From: an uncultured Rubrobacteraceae bacterium | GTDB taxonomy: Bacteria > Actinomycetota > Rubrobacteria > Rubrobacterales > Rubrobacteraceae | Direction of reading: 5' to 3' | Assembly (NCBI GenBank): GCA_902805985.1 | Contig: CADCUW010000118.1 | Span: 1-7,398 of the forward strand | DNA: 7,398 nt | In this document: piece after piece, positions 1 to 6,162 of the stretch | Layout of the letters: each line of letters starts with the position of its first letter | How positions within the stretch are numbered: the first letter of the stretch is position 1 | Notes under the pieces: model-generated | What the model saw: the letters and a program-made list of their open reading frames with translations, nothing else | What the model was told of the DNA's origin: nothing | Database searches by the model: none | Position numbers and translations under genes: made by a program

Positions 1-792
1 ATCAACCGCGACTTCGGCCGTCCGGTCGAGGGCCGCGAGGCGCCCTGGGGCAAGGCCCAGTTCGTCATGATCCACGACTCGGCCAAAGTGGAGGACCCGC
101 CGAGGACGATGGAGGAGCTCCTGGCCTGGACGCAGGAGAACCCGGGCCGCTTCGCCTACCCCGCCCCGCCGGACTTTACCGGCAACGCCTTTGTCGAGCA
201 GGCCCTCTACGACGTTACCGGTAAGGTGGACGCCTACCAGAGGCCCTTCGACGAAGAGGTCTTCGAGGAGGAGTCCCCGAAGCTCTACGACTTTCTGAAC
301 GACATCGAGCCGAACCTCTGGCGCGAGGGGGAGACCTATCCCGAGACCTCGGCGAAGCTGGACGAGCTCTACGCGAACGGCGAGGTCTGGCTGACGATGA
401 GCTACACCCCGCAACTCGCCCAGCGCCAGGTAGACAAGGGTCTCTGGCCCGGGAGCACCCGCTCGTACGTGCTCGACGGCGGCACACTCAACAACACCCA
501 CTACCTCGCCATCCCCTTCAACGGCCCGAACAAGGCCGGCGCCCAGGTCGTCGCGAACTTCCTGGAGAGCCCCGGGGCGCAAAGAGAGAAGCAGGACCCG
601 AGAGGCTGGGGCGACCTGACGACCCTGAGCCTCGACCGCCTGCCGGAAGGGACGCGCGAGGCATTCCCCGAACCCGAGGGGGAGGCCTCGCTCCCGACGC
701 GTGTCTTGCAGCAGAACCGGGTGCCGGAGGCCCGGACGGAGTGGCTGCTCCGTCTCGAAGAGGGATGGCAAGAAGAAGTCTTGGAGGACTAG
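1..792 (+). CDS. ynjB: YnjB-like ABC transporter substrate-binding protein (C-terminal part, 5' end outside window)
   Basis: This is the extracytoplasmic solute-binding subunit of the importer encoded by the next three genes. The frame is open from base 1 to a TAG at 790-792, giving 263 visible residues. The first in-frame ATG (67) lies inside a conserved stretch, so the true start is upstream of the window and the signal peptide is not seen. The segments EAPWGKAQFVMIHDSA, PGRFAYPAPPDFTGNAFVEQ and DPRGWGDLTTLSLDRLP match what I recall of the E. coli YnjB family (about 390 aa), so roughly the first third is missing. The LTMSYTPQLAQRQVDKG segment and the late PFNGPNKAGAQVVANFLESP segment are typical of the hinge and C-terminal lobe of family-1-like binding proteins. 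The substrate is not inferable; thiamine-, iron- or polyamine-type binding proteins are alternatives at the superfamily level. Its last codons contain the Shine-Dalgarno for the downstream permease. Confidence 0.85.
   Translation: MNRDFGRPVEGREAPWGKAQFVMIHDSAKVEDPPRTMEELLAWTQENPGRFAYPAPPDFTGNAFVEQALYDVTGKVDAYQRPFDEEVFEEESPKLYDFLNDIEPNLWREGETYPETSAKLDELYANGEVWLTMSYTPQLAQRQVDKGLWPGSTRSYVLDGGTLNNTHYLAIPFNGPNKAGAQVVANFLESPGAQREKQDPRGWGDLTTLSLDRLPEGTREAFPEPEGEASLPTRVLQQNRVPEARTEWLLRLEEGWQEEVLED
783..787 (+). promoter_or_regulatory. Ribosome binding site deciding the TTG start of permease 1
   Basis: A perfect GGAGG lies in the last codons of the binding-protein gene, 8 nt before a TTG at 796. The next in-frame alternative, GTG at 808, would be 20 nt away. 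This spacing makes TTG the preferred start and implies that translation of the permease is linked to termination of the upstream gene. Confidence 0.7.
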
Positions 793-795
793 GGG

Positions 796-1653
796 TTGGG
801 CAGCCGGGTGAAGATAGCGTTACTGTTGGCCCCGGCCGTGGGCGTGATCGGGGTCCTCTTCGCCGGCGGCCTCGGCGCCGCTTTCGTGCAGTCTTTAGGC
901 TACATGCCGGCCATCGGCATGAACGAATGGAGCCTGGACGCCTACCGTCAGGTCCTCTCCGATGAGGATTTTCTGGACTCGCTCGCCCTGACCCTTTACG
1001 TCTCGGGAGTCTCGACCGGCCTCTCGACGGTGCTGGCGGTGCTGGCCGCGCTCGCGCTCAGGAGGGCGGGCGGTCGCCTCTCGGCCGTCGTGTTCCAGTT
1101 GCCGATCACCATCCCCCATCTCGTCGCCGCCGTGGGCATCGCGCTCGTCGTCGCCCAGACGGGCCTGGGCGCGAGGCTCGCGGCCGGGCTCGGCCTTATC
1201 GGGGAGCCGGGGGACTTTCCGGCCCTGCTCTACGACGAGTATTCCGTCGGGATCATCCTGACCTACGTGTGGAAGGAGGTACCGTTTATCGCGCTGGTGG
1301 TGCTGGCGTCCCTGCGGGGGGTGGCCTCGGAATTGGAGGAGGTCGCGCGGACGCTCGGGGCGGGGGCGTGGCAACGGTTCTGGTACGTGGTCTTTCCGGT
1401 GATCTCACCGTCGGTGGTGGCGGCGAGCTTGCTCGTCTTCGCCTTCACCTTCGGGGCCTTCGAGGTGCCCTATCTACTGGGCAAGTCCTACCCGACGATG
1501 CTCCCCGTCCTGGCTTACGACGAGTACAGGGAGATCGACCTCGCCGCGCGGCCGGGGGCGATGGCCGTCAACGTCCTGATAGCCATGATCACCGGTACGG
1601 TCGCCGCCCTGTACCTGCGCCTGGCCAGGGACCTCGGGGGACGCCGTGGGTAA
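796..1653 (+). CDS. ABC transporter permease (first half-equivalent of YnjC)
   Basis: This is an integral membrane subunit of the importer, 285 aa, with a binding-protein-dependent-transport inner-membrane domain. Hydrophobic segments lie at about residues 7-31, 65-87, 98-121, 151-172, 202-222 and 255-276, consistent with six helices. The cytoplasmic EAA loop that docks the ATPase is clear: EEVARTLGAGAWQRFWYVVFP at 181-201, with G188 and P201 spaced exactly as in the consensus. The start is TTG at 796, chosen from the GGAGG 8 nt upstream. The gene begins 3 nt after the binding-protein stop and overlaps the next permease by 8 nt. In E. coli YnjC the two permease domains are one fused chain of about 510 aa; here this gene supplies the N-terminal equivalent. 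It probably forms a heterodimer with the product of the next gene. Confidence 0.9.
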   Translation: MGSRVKIALLLAPAVGVIGVLFAGGLGAAFVQSLGYMPAIGMNEWSLDAYRQVLSDEDFLDSLALTLYVSGVSTGLSTVLAVLAALALRRAGGRLSAVVFQLPITIPHLVAAVGIALVVAQTGLGARLAAGLGLIGEPGDFPALLYDEYSVGIILTYVWKEVPFIALVVLASLRGVASELEEVARTLGAGAWQRFWYVVFPVISPSVVAASLLVFAFTFGAFEVPYLLGKSYPTMLPVLAYDEYREIDLAARPGAMAVNVLIAMITGTVAALYLRLARDLGGRRG

Positions 1654-2458
1654 GGGCGCCCGCCGGTCGGACGCGGTCCTCGTCGTGGCCGCGGCGCTGG
1701 TGGCCCTCCCCTTCGTGCCGCTCGTCCTGTGGGCGTTCGCGGGAGAGTGGCGGTTTCCCGACCTGCTGCCGACGGCGTGGTCGCTGCGCGGCATGGGACA
1801 CCTGTTCGAGCCGGGAGGCGGGGTGCCCGGGGCGGCGTTCAACAGCCTCATTATCGGGGCCGCGACGGCTGCCGCCTCGGTCGCGGTCGGGCTGCCGGCC
1901 GGGATGGCGATAGGCGGCTACGAGTGGCGGTTCAAGGGGGTGGTGATCTTCTTCATCCTGCTCCCCATACTGGTGCCGCCGCTCGCCTCGACGATGGGCG
2001 TCCACGTCACCTTTATCCGGCTCGGGCTCGCCGACACGCTCCCCGGCGTGTTCCTGGTGCATCTGGTACCCACGGTGCCCTACACCGCCCTGATCCTAGC
2101 CGGCGTCTTCGCCGAGAGGACGGGCGAGCTTGAGGAGGCGGCCCGCACTCTGGGCGCGAGCGCGTGGCAAGCGTTCCTGCGCGTGACGCTGCCGGGCGTC
2201 CTGCCGGGGGTCGCGGTCGCGGGGCTCTTCGCGTTCCTGATCTCCTGGGGACAGTACGTGCTGACCCTCCTGATCGGGGGCGGCAACGTCGTCACCCTCC
2301 CGATGCTCCTGTTCTCGGCCGCCTCCGGAAACGACCCGGTCATCACCTCGGCCCTGGCGCTCGCCTTTGCCGTACCGGCCATACTAGCCCTCGTCCTCGC
2401 CCTCCGCGTCCTGAAGCCGGGCGGGCGGACGAGCTTCGTCGGGCCGGGCAAGGTCTAG
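1646..2458 (+). CDS. ABC transporter permease (second half-equivalent of YnjC)
   Basis: This is the second membrane subunit, 270 aa, starting at GTG 1646 inside the end of the previous permease gene. A GGGGGA at 1636-1641 is a close-set possible ribosome site. Hydrophobic segments lie at about residues 10-31, 66-88, 98-122, 133-155, 186-210 and 231-255. The EAA loop is nearly ideal: E164-A165-A166, G170 and L182-P183, within EEAARTLGASAWQAFLRVTLP (163-183). The sequence ILLPILVPPLASTMGV in the third helix region and SWGQYVLTLLIGGG in the fifth are typical of permeases of the iron/thiamine/polyamine-type importers. The TAG stop shares its last G with the GTG start of the ATPase gene. Having two different permeases, each with its own EAA loop, means the ATPase dimer is expected to dock on a heterodimer. 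Confidence 0.9.
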   Translation: MGKGARRSDAVLVVAAALVALPFVPLVLWAFAGEWRFPDLLPTAWSLRGMGHLFEPGGGVPGAAFNSLIIGAATAAASVAVGLPAGMAIGGYEWRFKGVVIFFILLPILVPPLASTMGVHVTFIRLGLADTLPGVFLVHLVPTVPYTALILAGVFAERTGELEEAARTLGASAWQAFLRVTLPGVLPGVAVAGLFAFLISWGQYVLTLLIGGGNVVTLPMLLFSAASGNDPVITSALALAFAVPAILALVLALRVLKPGGRTSFVGPGKV

Positions 2459-3486
2459 TGGCCGCCCGCCTCGAGCTGGAGCACGTCTCCCACCGCTACG
2501 GCGGGGATGCCCCGGCCCTTGAGGATTTGAGCCTCGCCGTCGAGCCGGGGGAGCTCGTCGCCCTGCTCGGGCCGTCCGGATGCGGTAAGACCACCGCGCT
2601 CAAGGTCGTCGCCGGCCTCCTGCGCCCGACGTCGGGCGACGTGCGGGTCGGGGGCCGCTCCGTCGTCGGCACCCCGCCGGAGAGGCGCGAGGCGGCGATG
2701 GTCTTTCAGAAGCCACTCCTCTTCCCCCACATGAGCGTCGCCCGGAACGTCGGCTTCGGCCTGAAGATGCGCAAGGCGCCTAAAGAGGAGGCCGAAAGTA
2801 AGGTCCATGAGGCCCTGCGGCGCGTGCGGATGGAAGGCTTCGCCGACCGCCCGCCCGAGGAGCTCTCCGGCGGGCAGCAGCAGCGGGTCGCGCTCGCCCG
2901 CGCCCTCGTCACCGAACCAAAGCTCCTGCTCCTCGACGAGCCCTTCAGCGCGCTCGACGCAAACCTCAGAGAAGAGATGCGCGAGCTCGTCCTGCGCCTC
3001 CAGCGCGAGGGCGGCCACACCACCGTCTTTGTCACCCACGACCAGGAGGAGGCCGTCGTCCTCGCCGACCGCATAGCCCTCGTCTTCGAAGGCAGCCTCC
3101 AGATGTACGACGAGCCGCAGGCCTTCTACGACCGCCCCGCCACCCGCGAGGTCGCCCGCTTCTTCGGCGCCACCAACTTTATAGAGGGCCGCACGGAGAA
3201 CGGCTCGGTCCGCACCCCCTTAGGAGAGCTCAGGCTGGCGAGCGCGGCCCCGCCGGGCGGCGTCACCCTAACCATCAGGCCCGAGGCCGTACGGCTGGAG
3301 GGCGGCGAGAACTCCTTCCGGGCACGTGTCTTGTCGGCCTCCTACCTCGGGACCCAGGTCCAATACGAACTTGGCACCGACCAGACCACCCTGCGCGCCG
3401 CCTTGCCTCCGCACGTCCGGCTCGCGGTCGGTGACGAGATTACGGCCAGACTCCCCCCTGAGTCGTTGTGGGCCCTTAGGGCCTGA
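2458..3486 (+). CDS. ABC transporter ATP-binding protein with C-terminal TOBE-like region
   Basis: This is the cytoplasmic ATPase that powers the importer, 342 aa from GTG 2458. The frame stays open well upstream (to 2164), but homology begins at ARLELEHVSHRYGG, and the GTG overlaps the preceding stop as TAGTG, so 2458 is the supported start. All nucleotide-binding motifs are intact: Walker A GPSGCGKTT (38-46), Q-loop Q84 in MVFQKPLLFPHMS, signature LSGGQQQR (136-143), Walker B LLLLDE (156-161), D-loop SALD (164-167) and switch H194 in VTHDQEEA. Residues from about 235 to 342, including LTIRPEAVRL (271-280) and VLSASYLGTQVQYEL (291-305), form a TOBE-type region as in PotA/FbpC/UgpC-type ATPases. 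E. coli YnjD is much shorter (about 217 aa as I recall) and lacks this. The TOBE region often contributes to regulation or trans-inhibition in related importers; that role here is inference. Confidence 0.93.
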   Translation: MAARLELEHVSHRYGGDAPALEDLSLAVEPGELVALLGPSGCGKTTALKVVAGLLRPTSGDVRVGGRSVVGTPPERREAAMVFQKPLLFPHMSVARNVGFGLKMRKAPKEEAESKVHEALRRVRMEGFADRPPEELSGGQQQRVALARALVTEPKLLLLDEPFSALDANLREEMRELVLRLQREGGHTTVFVTHDQEEAVVLADRIALVFEGSLQMYDEPQAFYDRPATREVARFFGATNFIEGRTENGSVRTPLGELRLASAAPPGGVTLTIRPEAVRLEGGENSFRARVLSASYLGTQVQYELGTDQTTLRAALPPHVRLAVGDEITARLPPESLWALRA

Positions 3487-3514
3487 TCTACGCTTCAGGT
3501 TCCGAACCTCGCCG

Positions 3515-3541
3515 CGCCGCATGGGCGACCCGGGTGCGGCG
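3515..3541. repeat. Inverted repeat (7-bp stem, 13-nt loop), possible terminator-like hairpin
   Basis: CGCCGCA at 3515-3521 pairs with TGCGGCG at 3535-3541. The loop itself contains GGG-CGA-CCC, which can extend the structure. It begins 29 nt after the ATPase stop, where a terminator would be expected, but it is followed by a purine run (GAAAAGG) rather than T residues. In this base composition, stems of this size also arise by chance. Confidence 0.3.
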
Positions 3542-3743
3542 GAAAAGGAAGCCGCGGCGGCTAGCCCGTAAGGCCGCACGCTCCCGGGTCCGCTCCCGCC
3601 GGCCCTTGCCGTAGCTCTTCTCCCTTCGATCAGACCAACTGAAATCTATGCTAAGCCCGCAACGGAGTTACTGGGAGAACGAGACCCGCGAGGTTTGCAG
3701 AACGGTTCCGGGGCGAACTACCAAGAACTTCGATCCGGCGCGA

Positions 3744-3759
3744 GGCCCGGCCCCGGGCC
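3744..3759. repeat. Inverted repeat (6-bp stem, 4-nt loop) downstream of the Nudix gene
   Basis: GGCCCG and CGGGCC flank a GCCC loop. Read on the - strand it lies about 40 nt past the Nudix stop codon and could help end that transcript. There is no T-run after it on either strand, and chance formation is plausible at this GC content. Confidence 0.25.
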
Positions 3760-3799
3760 CGTAGTAGGGGAGCGCGGTCTCCCGCAATCTCCCGCGGGG

Positions 3800-4213
3800 C
3801 TAGCGAAGCTGGGCCTTTGGTCCCCCCAGCGCGTCCGCGATGATGCTCCGGTGGTCGAAGGCCAGCTCGACGGAGTCGGGGTCGAGCACGGCGACTTCGG
3901 CGGCGTCGGTGGCGGCGATGAGGTCTCCGCCCACGACGCGGGCGAGAAAGGCGACGCTTACGTTGTGGCCGCGGGGGTCGCGGTCGGGGTCAGAGTAGAC
4001 GCCTGTGAGGCGGGCGAGCTCGACGGCGAGGCCCGTCTCCTCGGCCGCCTCCCGGGTGGCGGACGTCTCGACCGTCTCGCCGACCTCGACGAAGCCGCCG
4101 GGGAGGGCCCATTGGCCCTCGAAGGGGCCGTTTGCGCGCCGGATCAGGACGATCCCATCCTCGGAGGGGATCACGACGTCCACCATAAGCTTCGGCGTCT
4201 CCGGTCCGGCCAA
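3800..4213 (-). CDS. Nudix hydrolase, ADP-ribose-pyrophosphatase-like
   Basis: This 137-aa cytoplasmic enzyme should hydrolyse a nucleoside diphosphate linked to another moiety. The Nudix box is complete and matches the consensus exactly: G40, E46, R54-E55, E58-E59 and G61-L62, within GFVEVGETVETSATREAAEETGL. The upstream QWALPGG and the downstream GVYSDPDRDPRGHNVSVAFLA (71-91) are typical of small ADP-ribose-pyrophosphatase-like Nudix proteins, but the substrate cannot be settled from sequence; oxidised nucleotides or NADH are alternatives. The start is TTG at 4213, supported by GGGAGG 7 nt upstream; the first internal ATG would remove the opening strand of the fold. It lies 76 nt downstream of the metalloprotease gene on the same strand, so a shared transcript is possible but a functional link is not evident. 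Confidence 0.9.
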   Translation of the reverse strand: MAGPETPKLMVDVVIPSEDGIVLIRRANGPFEGQWALPGGFVEVGETVETSATREAAEETGLAVELARLTGVYSDPDRDPRGHNVSVAFLARVVGGDLIAATDAAEVAVLDPDSVELAFDHRSIIADALGGPKAQLR

Positions 4214-4220
4214 GGTCCTA

Positions 4221-4226
4221 CCTCCC
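4221..4226 (-). promoter_or_regulatory. Ribosome binding site deciding the TTG start of the Nudix gene
   Basis: On the - strand GGGAGG lies 7 nt before the TTG codon at 4213-4211. This is the only good Shine-Dalgarno match near the 5' end and supports the TTG start over the in-frame ATG nine codons further in. Confidence 0.65.
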
Positions 4227-4289
4227 GCGTCTACGGCGTCGCGGGGTAGTTACCCGTTCGGCCAGCGGGGGAACCGCGCGGTCGAAGCG

Positions 4290-5279
4290 TCAGCGGTATT
4301 TATTGCCGAGGCCGAAGACGTCCCCGCGCCCCAGAGACCTCTCGGCCATCTGGCACGTGCCGTTTATATTGGTACTCATGGTGAGGTTGCCGTGGCCCGA
4401 CTCCGCGACGTGGCCGAGGCCGAAGGTGTGGCCGCGCTCGTGGGTCATGACGCCTTCGAGGTCCCACATCCCCCGGCACGACCGGGAGCTGGGGGCCGTG
4501 GTCCACCGGACGCCCTGTTTGTTGACCTTGATATCCGAGGCGACGGTCTCGTCGTAGCCGGGCCCTACTATTCCCCAGTTGCAGGTCACGGCCAGGACGC
4601 CGCTCGGGAGGTCCCCGAAGGCGACCACGCTGTTCTCGTCGTTGTTTTTGCAGTTGAACCCGTCTACGTTCGCCCCCTGGCCCGTCTTGCCCTCGTAGAC
4701 CAGCCCCGCGGGGACCCGGTCTCCCATGCGGCAGCGGCTCTTCGTGTTCACGACCCGGGCCCCGGCGCGGCGTATGGCGCTCACGGCGTCCCCGATCCTC
4801 AGCTCGGAGGGCGTGGACGCCCTGTTGATCTCATAGCGAAGCGCCGAGTCCTCAGGCACCCGCCGCTCGCCGTCTGTGTACTCGGTGTCCGAGCACTCGC
4901 CCGGGCCGCCGGCCCTCGCGAAATCCCCGGCGGCCTCGGCGTCGTCCCCGACGGACTCGAGCTCTATCGTGCCGTCTTCGCGGCGCCTTATCTCCAGTTC
5001 CTCGGCGCCGGTCGTCGTCAGGACCTCGGCGTGCACGCTCTCACCCCGGGGAGGGGCCACGCTGCCCACCCCACCGTCCTCTATCTCTCGCCCGGCGACC
5101 GGGCAACGCCCCGGGTTCACGACCGCGGCGGGCAGGGCGCGGGCGTCTATCTCCTGCTTCCCCGGCCCGCAGGCCTCAAGCACCCCGTCCGCGGTCTGCG
5201 CCGCCGGGGTCCTTGCGAGAGTCGTCACGGCCAGGACCGCCAGCGCGAGCGCCAGGCCGGATGCGAGCAACCGTCTCAT
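4290..5279 (-). CDS. Secreted matrixin-like zinc metalloprotease (metzincin)
   Basis: This 329-aa protein probably cleaves proteins or peptides outside the cell. It starts with a clear signal peptide: MRRLL, then a hydrophobic core at about 5-22 and an Ala-rich cleavage region near ARTPAAQTA (22-30). The catalytic site is HERGHTFGLGH (280-290), an exact HExxHxxGxxH metzincin motif with zinc ligands H280, H284 and H290 and base E281. M301 in LTMS is the candidate Met-turn. Upstream, LRYEINRASTPSELRIGDAV (147-166) and IKVNKQGVRWTT (250-261) resemble the start and middle strands of M10-type catalytic domains. The mature chain has eight cysteines (37, 59, 129, 183, 210, 233, 268, 309), enough for four disulfides. 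Residues about 31-140 are acidic and unassigned and could be a propeptide. The ATG start is the first after an in-frame block without starts; the purine-rich AAGGAGGGGG lies 12-15 nt upstream, a little far. Snapalysin-like or archaemetzincin families fit less well. Confidence 0.85.
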   Translation of the reverse strand: MRRLLASGLALALAVLAVTTLARTPAAQTADGVLEACGPGKQEIDARALPAAVVNPGRCPVAGREIEDGGVGSVAPPRGESVHAEVLTTTGAEELEIRRREDGTIELESVGDDAEAAGDFARAGGPGECSDTEYTDGERRVPEDSALRYEINRASTPSELRIGDAVSAIRRAGARVVNTKSRCRMGDRVPAGLVYEGKTGQGANVDGFNCKNNDENSVVAFGDLPSGVLAVTCNWGIVGPGYDETVASDIKVNKQGVRWTTAPSSRSCRGMWDLEGVMTHERGHTFGLGHVAESGHGNLTMSTNINGTCQMAERSLGRGDVFGLGNKYR

Positions 5280-5341
5280 AGGTCCGTTCTTCCCCCTCCT
5301 TCAGCCAACTCTGGCGCCGACCCGGCTCTCTCTGGGACGTC

Positions 5342-5355
5342 AGCATAGGCATGCT
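5342..5355. repeat. Inverted repeat AGCAT-N4-ATGCT, possible operator
   Basis: AGCAT and ATGCT are exact inverted arms separated by AGGC. The repeat is in the AT-richer part of the divergent spacer, beside the -10-like hexamers, where a dimeric regulator could act on either gene. The arms are only 5 bp and no second copy was seen, so this is a suggestion. Confidence 0.3.
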
Positions 5356-5423
5356 ACAGTCTACATCTCCGACGCGATAGGGCAGGTATACACAACATGA
5401 TGGGGTTCTCCGCCGCGTGGTCT

Positions 5424-5442
5424 GACCGCGGGTGGCGCGGTC
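5424..5442. repeat. Perfect inverted repeat GACCGCG-N5-CGCGGTC
   Basis: Seven-base exact arms flank a GGTGG spacer, 46 nt before the phosphoesterase ATG. As DNA it could be an operator; as RNA it would form a stable hairpin in the 5' leader of the phosphoesterase mRNA. It is not next to a T-run, so a terminator role is unlikely. Confidence 0.45.
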
Positions 5443-5488
5443 CGATCCGAAGGCTGTATGCTCCGGCCGGGGGTGATCCAGGCCAGGC

Positions 5489-6106
5489 ATGAAGATACTG
5501 TGCATCAGCGACCAGGTGGAGCAGGTACTCCACGGGCCGAGCTTGAACTCCTACGCGCAAGGGGTGGAGGCGGTCATCTCCTGCGGCGACCTCCCCTTCG
5601 ACTACTTGGAGTACGTGGTCACGTTCCTTGGCGTCCCGCTCTACTACGTGCTCGGCAACCACGACCCAGCCCCCGACAGCCCGGAGTACCCAGGGGGCTG
5701 CATCCCCCTCGACGGCAAGGTACTAGAGGTTGGAACCGGGGAGGAGCGGGTAACTTTTGCCGGCCTCTCCGGCTCGCCGATGTACTCCGGCGGCCCCAAC
5801 CAGTACACGGAGGGCCAGATGGGCCGCCGGGCACTGTCGTTGTCGGCGAGCATTCTGAAACGCCGGCTCCTCGGCCGCCAGGGGCCGACCGTCTTCGTCA
5901 CCCACTCCCCGCCCTTCGGGCTCGGAGATCGCAAGGACCCGGCCCACGTGGGCTTCGGGTCTTTCCTGAAGCTCATAGACCGCCACGAGCCAAAGCTCTG
6001 GCTGCACGGGCACGTCCACCTCTACGGCCCGGACCAGCAGAGGGTGACGAACCGGGGCGGGACGAAGGTGTTGAACGTCTTCGGGCACCGTATTTTGGAG
6101 GTGTGA
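5489..6106 (+). CDS. Calcineurin-like metallophosphoesterase with variant first metal motif
   Basis: This 205-aa cytoplasmic protein is predicted to hydrolyse phosphoesters with a dinuclear metal centre. Motifs in order are MKILCISD (D8), CGD (G33-D34), GNHD (56-59), THSPPFGLGD (H139) and LHGHVHLYG (174-177 GHVH). The usual DxH of the first motif reads D8-Q-V here, so the expected histidine is missing, while every other metal-site motif is present. The block SGSPMYSGGPNQYTEGQM (94-111) recalls a bacterial subgroup of small phosphoesterases; as far as I remember, that subgroup also lacks the first histidine. Substrate unknown. The ATG at 5489 is the first start after an in-frame TGA at 5474, and the protein begins directly with the first beta strand, so the start is well supported. 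Only weak ribosome-site matches precede it (GGGTGA 12 nt upstream). The next gene follows after 56 nt on the same strand. Confidence 0.88.
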   Translation: MKILCISDQVEQVLHGPSLNSYAQGVEAVISCGDLPFDYLEYVVTFLGVPLYYVLGNHDPAPDSPEYPGGCIPLDGKVLEVGTGEERVTFAGLSGSPMYSGGPNQYTEGQMGRRALSLSASILKRRLLGRQGPTVFVTHSPPFGLGDRKDPAHVGFGSFLKLIDRHEPKLWLHGHVHLYGPDQQRVTNRGGTKVLNVFGHRILEV

Positions 6107-6162
6107 GGTATTTGGCGCGCGGGAGCCTTGTTGCCCGGACCGGGCGGTTGTAGGCTGGAAGC

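Larger units (their letters stand above)
3487..3799. other. Gene-free spacer between convergent genes, with short GC-rich inverted repeats
   Basis: No convincing gene is visible here. The two flanking genes point towards each other, so transcription of both should end here, yet I see no GC hairpin followed by a T-run on either strand. The inverted repeats I can see are AGGTT-CCG-AACCT (3497-3509), a 7-bp stem CGCCGCA/TGCGGCG (3515-3521 and 3535-3541), and a 6-bp stem GGCCCG/CGGGCC with a 4-nt loop (3744-3759). A less GC-rich patch at about 3625-3680 interrupts the otherwise very GC-rich spacer. Termination may be Rho-dependent or use hairpins without a U-tract. Confidence 0.6.
5280..5488. promoter_or_regulatory. 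Divergent intergenic region, likely holding promoters of the protease and phosphoesterase genes
   Basis: The two flanking genes are transcribed away from each other, so both promoters should lie in these 209 bases. The segment 5341-5400 is the most AT-rich non-coding patch. It contains TATACA (5387-5392, + strand), TACAGT (5355-5360, + strand) and TAGACT (5363-5358, - strand) as -10-like hexamers. None has a convincing -35 partner at 16-18 nt, so I do not assign a specific promoter. Two inverted repeats in this region are listed separately. Confidence 0.45.

Noticed and set aside
2164..2457. Upstream extension of the ATPase frame
   Set aside because: It overlaps the permease gene out of frame, is Arg/Pro/Gly-rich without similarity to ABC proteins, and the GTG at 2458 sits exactly where ATPase homology begins.
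2455..3039. - strand open frame opposite the ATPase
   Set aside because: It is the shadow of a strongly conserved ATPase gene, with no motif or ribosome site of its own.
3690..3790. Possible tRNA or structured RNA suggested by a GGTTCCGGGGCGAACT-like stretch
   Set aside because: No proper T-loop, anticodon arm or acceptor stem pairing could be traced around it.
3695..4249. + strand open frame over the Nudix gene
   Set aside because: It is antisense to a gene with a perfect Nudix box and a good ribosome site, and its product is Gly/Asp/Val-rich with no recognisable motif.
4273..4282. Palindrome ACCGCGCGGT between the protease and Nudix genes
   Set aside because: It is a self-complementary 10-mer of CG-rich sequence without a loop or T-run; likely chance.
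4005..5348. Long + strand open frame (447 codons) covering the metalloprotease gene in antisense
   Set aside because: High-GC genes commonly leave antisense frames open. The protein it would encode is low-complexity and resembles no family, while the - strand frame has a signal peptide and an exact zinc-protease motif.
6133..6145. GCCCG-GAC-CGGGC hairpin between the phosphoesterase and ParB-like genes
   Set aside because: The stem is only 5 bp with no T-run, and such repeats are expected by chance in this base composition.
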